From Neurospora tetrasperma FGSC 2508 (lineage: Eukaryota; Ascomycota; Sordariomycetes; Sordariales; Sordariaceae): 64,000 bases of DNA. The first letter of the stretch is position 1. Each line of letters begins with the position of its first letter. The stretch spans positions 546,038 through 610,037 of the forward strand of contig NW_009799099.1 of assembly GCF_000213175.1 (NCBI RefSeq), given 5' to 3'. Of this stretch, positions 55,856 through 64,000 are shown one piece after another. The position numbers and the translations under genes were made by a program. Below the pieces are notes generated by a model. The model was given only the letters and a program-made list of their open reading frames with translations, made no database searches and had not been told where the DNA came from.

Positions 55856-57242
55856 ATGGCCGCCTCCGCAGTAACGACGGCCACAACGGACTCGTCGTCC
55901 ACGCAAAGGAAACAACAACAAAATGGAAAGCTAGACACCTCCTCCTCCTCCTCCTCCTCTGCCAGCGCCGGCGCCGGCGACCAGAATGATGCTCTCGAGA
56001 AGGACTTCTTCTGGACTTACACCGAGGAACCGCACCGAACACGTCGTATGGCCATCATCAAGGCGCATCCAGAGGTCAGTCAGGCCACTCATACTCCCGT
56101 TTCCAACATGATAAACATCTTGTATACTGACCGTGTGGTTCAACAGGTCACCAAGCTCTGCGGTCCCGAACCCCTAACGAAATGGGTTGTCCTCGGCGTC
56201 GTGTCGCTCCAGTTCCTGCTCGCCCACCTTCTGCGCGACACCTCCTTCTTCTCGTGGAAGTTCTGGCTCACAGCCTACGTCTTCGGCGCCACTTGCAACC
56301 AGAACCTCTTCCTGGCCATCCACGAGATCTCCCACAACCTGGCCTTCCGCTCGCCTACCGCCAACAGGCTATTTGCCATTGTCGCCAACTTACCTATCGC
56401 CGTGCCCTATAGTGCTTCTTTCCGGGTACGTTTACCTCCTCATTACCCTCTCTCTTTCCTGTTCTTCTAGTGTATATTACGAGCATCCAACTAACACACT
56501 TCTTACCCAACAGCCCTACCACCTAACCCATCACAAATCCCTCGGCGTCGACGGTCTCGACACCGACCTGCCCACCGCCTTCGAAGCCCTCTTCCTCGAC
56601 TCCATCCTCGGCAAAGCCTTCTTCTGCACCTTCCAAATCTTCTTCTACGCCCTGCGCCCCATGGCCATCTACCGCGTGCCCTTCACCTGGGTGCACTGGC
56701 TCAACCTGACCATTCAGCTCTTCTTCGACTACGCCATTGTTTTCTTGCTGCCCGACTCCCTCTTCACCGCCAACTCCCTCCTCTACTTTTTACTCAGCTC
56801 CTTCCTCGCCGGCAGCCTGCACCCCACGGCAGGCCACTTCATCGCCGAACACTACGTCTACGAGAAGATCACGCCCGAAGCCCGCAACCCGGACAACAAG
56901 ATCCCCGTCCCGGAGACGTTCAGCTACTACGGCCCGCTGAACTGGGTCACGTATAATGTGGGACTGCACAACGAACACCACGATTTCCCTGCGATCCCCT
57001 GGACGCGGCTGCCCAAGCTGTACGAGATCGCGTCCGAGTTCTACGAGGGGCTGCCGCAGCACCGGAGCTGGACGCATGTGCTCTGGCAGTTCATCTTTGA
57101 CGAGGAGATTGGTATGCGGTGCAGGGTCAAGAGGAAGGTTGGGGGTAGGGTGGTTGGTGGCGGGAGTGTTAGCGCGAAGCAGCAGCAGCAGCAGCACCAA
57201 GCCAAGGAGGCCGGATGGGGAGATGATGAGATTGAGGCTTAG
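55856..57242 (+). CDS. Sphingolipid delta(4)-desaturase (DES1/DEGS)
   Basis: An ER membrane di-iron desaturase that puts the 4,5 double bond into dihydroceramide, a step used for fungal glucosylceramide. Exons 55856-56074, 56147-56425 and 56514-57242 give 408 residues. A Ser/Gln-rich N-terminus (1-45) precedes the lipid-desaturase N-domain (DFFWTYTEEPHRTRR.AIIKAHPE). Histidine boxes are HEISHN, HLTHHK and NEHHD. Four hydrophobic segments and a FAxPYH-like junction fit the family; intron 2 lies directly before PYHLTHHK. The tail beyond residue 370 is basic, then Gln-rich. Confidence 0.93.
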
Positions 57243-57798
57243 ACTTGGAACTCTTTTCCTCCTTGACTCCTGTCTAGATCTGCGTGGCGTAGTAGAAAAA
57301 GTGTAGAGGACTTGGTGTATGTACATGTACGATGAAATGAACATAAGATTGAAACCACAGAGGTATTTAGATCTCTGGGTTGAATTGGGTTGGAGTTTAT
57401 TAATGGGTTCGGAACGTCCGGCTTGGTTGGACTGAACTACACATGGATACAAATAAAATAGACTAAGCCAGCAAAAAGCTTTCCAATGGACATACTTACA
57501 TATATTGATAAGCATCATAGAAAAAAAACAGACACAATCGTCCATATACTTACTCGCAGTAACATATTATGGACCAAAGAAAAGAAGCTGGCTACGTATA
57601 CATCTATTTGACTTGACCGTCAGCTACAGTATCGATGGACGATGAGATCCACAGCTCCCGCCATGGGTAGCTATATTCCACACAAGGATGACCCATGCCA
57701 CCCATCAGCCCCACAGCAAAGGGAAAAAAACAAAAACAAAAAAAAAAAAGGAAAAGGAAAAAGAACGACTTCAGTTTCTGAAGAGCATTTCGAAATCT
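57243..57798. other. Gap between the desaturase gene and the tRNA gene
   Basis: Desaturase 3' flank is followed, at 57721-57765, by A-rich sequence that reads as T-runs on the minus strand and can end tRNA transcription. Confidence 0.5.
57730..57765 (-). terminator. RNA polymerase III T-run terminator of tRNA-Arg
   Basis: On the minus strand, just downstream of the tRNA, several runs of four to ten T occur (A-runs on the plus strand). Pol III stops at such runs. The nearest usable one begins about 35 bases past the tRNA end. Confidence 0.6.
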
Positions 57799-57870
57799 CG
57801 ATCCACCCAGGGGTCGAACCTGGAACCTCCTGATTCGTAGTCAGACGCTCTGCCATTGAGCCAGCGGACC
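57799..57870 (-). tRNA. tRNA-Arg (anticodon ACG)
   Basis: A complete cloverleaf of 72 bases including the discriminator base. The acceptor stem GGTCCGC pairs with GTGGATC (two G-U pairs). The D arm is GGCTC-AATGGCA-GAGC. The anticodon stem TCTGA/TCAGG closes the loop CTACGAA, giving ACG. The T arm CCAGG-TTCGACC-CCTGG carries the B-box. There is no intron. It should decode CGU, CGC and CGA arginine codons after inosine modification. Confidence 0.95.
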
Positions 57871-58236
57871 TTTCTTTCTTGGTTGTTGTTTTTTTTCGGA
57901 TATTCACCTTATGAGTATGGTCTGTCATGGTCATGCTCCTTCAGCAAAAGATCGGAACATGATCAATGATAGTACACTGCATTCCATCTTTCCTTATGTT
58001 GTTCTTATCTGTTCTATATTCCATTTGTCTGTCTTTCTGCTTGTGTGTCTGTTCGTGTGTGATATACCATACCTGTGATACTAAATAATAATCATAAAGA
58101 ACAAAACACGATGATGATAATGATGATGATGATGCATCTGCTGCTGCCCCGTGTACCCAACCGACCGATCCATAGCGGCGAAAGCAACCCATAGCATGAA
58201 ACCCTAAAACCTAACCAGCATAAGAGGGGAGCAGCG

Positions 58237-58272
<36 letters not shown>

Positions 58273-58533
58273 CCATACCACAGGTGACTACCTTGATGTC
58301 ATGCGTTTCATGCTTGTTGATATCCATGACAAGAAGAATGGAAAACGAAGAGTCTTTCCTCTTGTCAAACGGAAACAGTAATATCGTTTCGTTGCTTCCA
58401 TGGTCATTCAGACCTCAATAAAACAACATAACCCTCAATAGCCGTATCGCTCATACATTCCGTGATTCCATACCTATAACCGTGTTTGACAGAGATTGCA
58501 AGGGCCGTCGCTGCTGCTGCTGCTGCCCTACGC
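57871..58533. other. Gap between the tRNA gene and ATG2
   Basis: The stretch contains the tRNA upstream flank, a GATGAT repeat near 58109-58133 and a 35-base poly(A). No gene is seen. Confidence 0.5.
58237..58271 (+). repeat. Poly(A) tract, 35 bases
   Basis: This is the longest homopolymer in the window. It lies between ATG2 and the tRNA gene. No flanking element or duplication is visible, so it is recorded as simple sequence. Confidence 0.9.
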
Positions 58534-61500
58534 TTAATGCTTCTTGTATTTCTGTATTATCACACCAGTAAGCACAAAATCACTTTACATACCAGGTCAA
58601 AAAGGGACAATGAAACTCACCGCCTCAATCCTCTTCCGATGATTCGGATCCAACGCATTCGTCGCTCCCAACAACGTCTGCCCAATCGCCTTGGACACTC
58701 CGATCGCCGGCCTAAACAAAATCGTCGGCGCCTGCATCAGCACTGCCTTCGCCGCTCCCTGTGCGCTCGAGCTCTCCATCACTTCAGTGGGCACCGCAAT
58801 GATGGCGTCTCTGGCAATGGCAATATCCCGAGATAAGCTGGCGTAGGCACCACGCATGCCTTGCATGATACCTAATGGTTGGTCGGCGTACAGACTGATT
58901 GCCTTGGGTGTGTGGTGATCTCCAAAGTCCTCTTCGTCCCAGACTTCGTAGTCTACTCCGGCTGGTACGCCGGCGGAGGAAGAGGATGGACCGGCGTGGT
59001 TATAGTTGGGTGGGTTCTTGGCCAGCATGCCTTCTGCGCCCTGAAGGGCGTATTGAGTGCCAATGGCGAGTTTGGCACCGAGTTTGACGACTTCGGTGCC
59101 CGTTGTCTTTGCGAACGCTGTAGCTCCTTTACCGATGCTGCGGAAGATTCGACCGTCCTTCTTATACTCCCGGATGGGTATCTCAATGAGGTCCTTGAAG
59201 CCCGATCCGGCATTAACGAGCGAGCGAACGGGCGCCACGCCGGCAAGGACACCAGGAAGTTGAGTCGACTTGACGTCGGCGGTCCAGATGTCGTTGAGCT
59301 TCTTGCCCAGCTTATCAAATCCGGAGACGCCATAAAGTATAACATGTCTCAACACCAGCCTGGAATCCTCAAGGATGACAAAGTTCATAAATTCTGTCGT
59401 GTGACCAGACCTTAGCCCGGCATAGTCAACCCGCTTCGGCTTGAAGTCCAACCGCACTGGCACATCACCGACCTCGCAGCGCTGAATAAACGGTACATCG
59501 CTCGACGATTGATGGATAGGCTGCGTCTCATCCTTGAACTCAAAGAACCTCGTGATGAAGTCCAAAGCGTCCTGGTCGACATGGAGTCTCAGTGGAAGTA
59601 TGTTAACCTTGACCACGAGCTCCGTAGCCGGCAAGTCCGGGACAGGCTTGACATTGAGCACCTCAAGATGGACCATGTGCTTACTAAGCTCCCGTTCGCC
59701 GGCGTCGATGTCATACATGGCGAACTTCTTCCATGTTGAAGTCCGGATGTGGTCAAAGACGTCCAAGTCGTGGATGCGAACATCGATGGTATTGATGGTC
59801 TCGTTGCCGGGTGGGAAGGTCACTACATCGATGTTGACGCCCTTTAGTTCGAACGTGATCTTGTGGTTCTTGCTGCGGCTAAGCTTCAGCGTCTTGCCTC
59901 TTGGCCGCGATTGACGCTGTCCTGAAGCGCGGACAGTCGAGGTGGTGAATGCCGTGGTGGCGACGGACTCGGTTTCGGTGGTGGTGTCCTGATACTGCAA
60001 TTCCTGGTTGATAGCCCGTCTAAGGTTACTCGGGTCACCGTTGGGTCCCACCGCGATATATATGGAGTTGAACAAGCAGTCATCAACGACCGATTCTTCA
60101 TCTCCTTCATCCTCATAAGTGTGACGGTCAGCTCGGGCTTTACGTTCGTACGCCTTAGCCTCCACATCCTGGACCGCCTTGGTGATAATCTCCCTGGTGC
60201 GAACCCAGTCGTAACCATCATACAAATTCCAGATGACATGAACATCCCGAACGCAGATGACGAGAGGGCTCTTGAAGACCTTGGCATCACTCGACTGATC
60301 GTAAAGGTTTTTCCTCGAGTTCCAGCGGAGCGTTGTGTTCTTGACTGGTTCAGAAGAGAAGTAATTCTCCTGAATATCCAAGTCACTCTCACTCTGGCTG
60401 CTGGCCGGAGGCACGTCAAGGTTTGCAGTGCTAACCAGCATGCCGTCATTCGTATTCTCCACCTCAATATCGCCGAGTAGCGAACTGTTCGTAGCATCGA
60501 ACAACTCCTCCGCGACACCATACCCCTCTGACTGGACTTCGAGATGCTCCGTGCTTCCTATGCCATAGTAGTCATCATCGTCTTCATTGCCACACTCGAT
60601 GCCCTGAGCACCCGCAAAGTCATTGTCAAAGTCATACTCGCCCTCCGCTCTTCCAAACGCGTCAGGGGTAATAGACGCGAACAGATCCTCAACAGGCAAC
60701 ACGGACGTCCTGTACTTGATTTCCTTGCTAGGGGGAGTAGGTGGCGTGAGTGCGTTGGCCAACGAGATGAGCGTCTGCGTTGAGTCCGCACAAGTCTCGA
60801 GAACAAGCAAGTCATCGCGGACAGACACCTCTATGTGGGATTCCCCATTCTCGTCTTTGCCAACCTTGACGACGGCTTTTGCAGATGATATCTCGCAAAT
60901 GCTGACGAATCCCTTGCTGCATAGCTCAAGAGCCTGAGGAGTGCTCATAGCTGGAGCGCGTCCTCGTGCGTTGATCTGGACGTCTTGCAGGGTTTTCACA
61001 TCGTCAATGAGAAGAATGCACGCCTTCTTCAAGGTTGCTGTGGCGTCAAGCGTGCTGTCCTTGCCCGGTATGGCTTCCAGATGCGAGTCCGCCAGTACGA
61101 TAGCCAGCTTCGAATCCTGACCAAGAGGATTGAGGCCAACAACACAGTCGCGGAAAGCTACATCAAGCTTGATGGGCTTGAACTCCTTTTCCACCAGTGG
61201 GCTCTCTGGCGTATCTTGTCTTCTCAGCGCAGCAGTCGCCTGGCCTCCAAGGTTCGCAACAGACGCAGTCAAGTTGGCCTCAAATTCCTCTGGAGTGGTG
61301 TCTTCCTGAATGAGCCCCAGCACGTCCATAATTGTCGGTACCCGGTAATCCACATTCAATCCGAACAACTTGATCTTCAACACCGGTTCGATATCGTCGA
61401 TCATGCGCATCATCAAGACGGGCGCATTTGAGGAACCCGGAGCATGGGTAGTGGAAGTGCTAACCAGCTCCTCCTCGATCGGGCTGTTCTCGTTCCGATT

Positions 61501-64000
61501 GACCGTAATACCGCCAACCGCGACAGCCACCAACGACGGCACCGTGATCTGGGCGAGCTCAAGGTTTGTCAAACGCGCGTTTACAACTCCGAACCTGCCT
61601 CCAACGTCGACTTCACAATCCACGTTTGTGACCTGCCCAAGCGTAAGCAGCCCAGGCCTGTCATCCTCGGGCAAATACTTTGCGACCGTCCCTAGCTTGG
61701 CAAGATCCTCCACCAAACTCGGGATACAATCAAGCAAAGCCAAGTTGCCCGCCCTTACTTTGAAGTTCTTAACTTCTAGCCCAAGAACTCCCCCCTTCCT
61801 CCTCTGCCTTAGCAGAGTATCCACCATAATCTCATCTTCGTCCTCGTCGAACTTGACCTTTGAGGGAGTAATAAGCTCAAGAAGCCGTTCGAGGTCCCTG
61901 GTCCGAGGTGTCAAGATGTAGTCCAGCCTTGTACTATCCAACTCGAGTAGGACTGGCGCCCTAGCATGGGAATTCTTTACGTAGGGCCCGGAGAGCCTGA
62001 TCGTTTTAAGCACAGCGGCAATTGCCTCTTCGCGGTGTACGAGCTTGAGAGCGCTCGTGTTCAGGACTGCCCTGCAGTCTTTGCCGATCACGTCCACGTG
62101 CACGCCATTGATGCGTACATCAATCTTGCTCCCTGACCGCTTCTCCATAGGATCAATCGGGGTTTCGAATCGGACGCCCCGCGTCTTTTGTGGGGGCTTC
62201 GCTGGTATCTGTACTGCCTTTGCTACGGAGTCCTCTGACGCTCCCATATTGAGGAAACCGCTCAGCCCCCCAAACCAGCTGAAAGTCTCGTCTAACCTCT
62301 GTAAATCGAGCTTTAGGTAGAGCGGTAGTGTTTTGACGTCAACCCGAGTCACATCTGGTGTGATGGTGGCCTTGACTGCGATATCCTTCCCAACAGATAG
62401 CATATCAACAGTTGCTGTGGATTGGAACAAATCAGCCTCGCCAGTGAACGAGACGATGGCTTCATCGGCGTAATTGAACGCGAACTTCTCGATGCTGACG
62501 TTTACTTCTGTTTGCGATCCGGACTGGTGCGTAAAGGCGTTCAAGTTCGTAAGACTCGCCTCAAGGAGGACATCTGAGCCGAAATCGGGTTTTTGTGTCT
62601 CGTATATCCTCTTTGCAGAGTCGGCCACACCAGTCAGCTCCTCCAGAAACTGCATCGTAATTTGCTCCAAGCAAACCTTGATGTCAGGTAAAATCGATTC
62701 GGTACTTGAAGGCTTGACTTCTGTCGCCTCGTCTGAAGACCCTTTGAACGCTTCCAGGAGCCGTGTAACAACCATAGCGAGCAAGAATCCCACTGACGAG
62801 TCGAACCGGAGTGTCAGAGGCTTGAGAACGATTTCGATAGCCTCATCCTGGCGATCTTCTTTTAGGTTCTCTGGGGTTAAAAGCGTCGACTGATCCGTAG
62901 TACTACTGTGAAATGATTGGTGAACCGAAAACGCTCCTGGAAGGTTAGGATTTGACTTTGCAAGATTGGTGACTGGTGCCAGAACCTGCTTTCTCGTTGA
63001 AGGGACATAGACAGATATGGAGTCCAATGATACGATCTCCTTTACCATCCTCGTAATCCCACGTGGTGTGGAAGTATCTTCATGCTGTGGCTCATAACCT
63101 TGGGCTGTTGGGTCTTGCTCGGGTATAGGTGTTGGGCTAGCCAGTTCCGAGACAACAGTGGTTGATGATTGCGGTTCACCTGCGACTGGATGGGTGGTTG
63201 AGAGGTCTCGCTCGGAGGCTGACTCGCCCCCTTCCGATTCAGCGCCCCAACCTCCAGGCATATAAGCTCCTGGCATCAGTGTCGAATGAGCATCAGAAAA
63301 AGCGCTCATGTACATGCTCTCAGCCTCCTCGTGACTGTAGAGATGTGACTGTGCGAGGTCCTCCGTATCAGCGCTTGGCGTATCGTCGTCCGACCGTACC
63401 GAACTGGCAGACGAAGAAGGCTCAGAGGGAGCCGGAGACACAGCACCAGAGGGCGTGGTTTGAGGTTGAAAACTTGTTGGAGGATGAAGAGAAGGTTCTG
63501 ATCGGATTCCGCGCTCGTAGGACGACCAAAGTTCCGGCTGATGTTGCATGATAGCTGAGTTGGCATGGTCTTGGAGCATTGGTGTGTCATGTTCTTGGTA
63601 CATTGAGACCCTCGGTGTTGAGAGAGGCGAAGATCCAGCAACATTCTCTTCGGCCTCTGGATGCTGAGCGTCGCTCTCATACGGAATATTCAGAGCATCT
63701 TCGCTATCTCGTACTTCGTATTGGCTCTGTGCAAGCATATCCAGGGCTTCCATCTGATCTGGGCTTATGCTCATATCCAGGCCTCCCACTGATGACTGCA
63801 TCGAACCCAACATATCACGAAGTGTTGAGGGTACATCATGAGGTGCTGATCCTTGTGGTTTCACCAAGGATTGAGCTGACTGGGTCGGTTGGAGAGAAGA
63901 AAACACGTTCGCTTCCGTGATCAGGAATGCCCGGAGATTGTCCAGAAGAATATGGCGCTTGCCCTCCCTCGGTACTATGGCAGGCGAACCGTCTTTTTGC
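58534..64000 (-). CDS. ATG2: Autophagy-related lipid-transfer protein ATG2 (3' part; 5' end outside window)
   Basis: Atg2 is a rod-shaped bridge-like lipid-transfer protein that feeds phospholipids from the ER to the growing autophagosome. About 1798 C-terminal residues are present, reading open through the right edge. The large exon ends at 58621 and a final exon of 18 bases (58551-58534) adds KYKKH after a GTGAGT donor. Visible parts are a long Ser/Pro-rich disordered region, beta-rich repeats, the Atg2 CAD-like region (FKPKRVDYAGLRSGHTTEF, VLRHVILYGVSGFDKLG) and the conserved C-terminus (AYASLSRDIAIARDAIIAVP, APTILFRPAIGVSKAIGQTLLGATNALDP). The N-terminal chorein domain lies beyond the window. 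Confidence 0.93.

Noticed and set aside
58237-58271. 35-base poly(A) as a possible retroposon end
   Set aside because: No element body, second end or target-site duplication could be seen beside it. Simple homopolymer growth explains it.

Overview
The window is nuclear DNA of a filamentous ascomycete. The compact, intron-bearing genes use short introns (mostly 50-180 bases) with GTRNGT donors, CTAAC-like branch points and strong C-ending codon bias. The proteins look like those of Sordariales, and the complex I 21.3 kDa and complex III subunits look very close to the Neurospora crassa proteins as I remember them. I would call it Neurospora or Sordaria, but cannot fix the species without a search. 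I see no transposon, retroelement, CRISPR array or clear repeat-induced-mutation tract.

Layout, left to right: QCR8 (-), prohibitin PHB1 (+), RNA exonuclease REX3 (+), N-terminal acetyltransferase NAA10 (-), a short-chain dehydrogenase (+), SPF45-type splicing factor (+), a proline-rich hypothetical (-), a 59-residue membrane protein (-), a mitochondrial NAD+/nucleotide carrier (-), QCR7 (+), a Golgi mannosyltransferase of the Anp1 family (-), 3-methyladenine DNA glycosylase (+), a 6.4 kb stretch without recognisable genes, GPI-anchored Ecm33 (+), a peroxisomal CoA ligase (-), a methyltransferase (+), a ten-knuckle CCHC protein (-), a small triple-Zn2Cys6 protein (+), a PrxQ-type peroxidase with a giant KEKE tail (-), complex I 21.3 kDa subunit (+), LTO1 (-), DEAH helicase PRP2 (-), ER DnaJ SCJ1 (+), sphingolipid delta-4 desaturase (+), tRNA-Arg(ACG) (-), and the 3' part of ATG2 (-), which runs off the right edge.

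Most genes are housekeeping. Mitochondrial functions recur (QCR8, PHB1, the carrier, QCR7, the complex I subunit), as do splicing (SPF45, PRP2) and the secretory pathway/cell wall (ANP1, ECM33, SCJ1). These are not operons; each gene has its own promoter, and many lie in divergent pairs.

The most unusual item is at 42.6-43.3 kb. It is a 155-residue protein made almost only of three Zn2Cys6-like cysteine clusters, each split by a phase-1 intron of nearly equal length in the codon just before its sixth cysteine. This points to exon-unit duplication. The next most notable items are the KEKE-tailed peroxidase, whose intron splits the catalytic cysteine codon, and a possible mitochondrial leader upstream of the DNA glycosylase. 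Coding starts were placed at ATG codons; several longer open frames begin only at TTG or GTG and were shortened.
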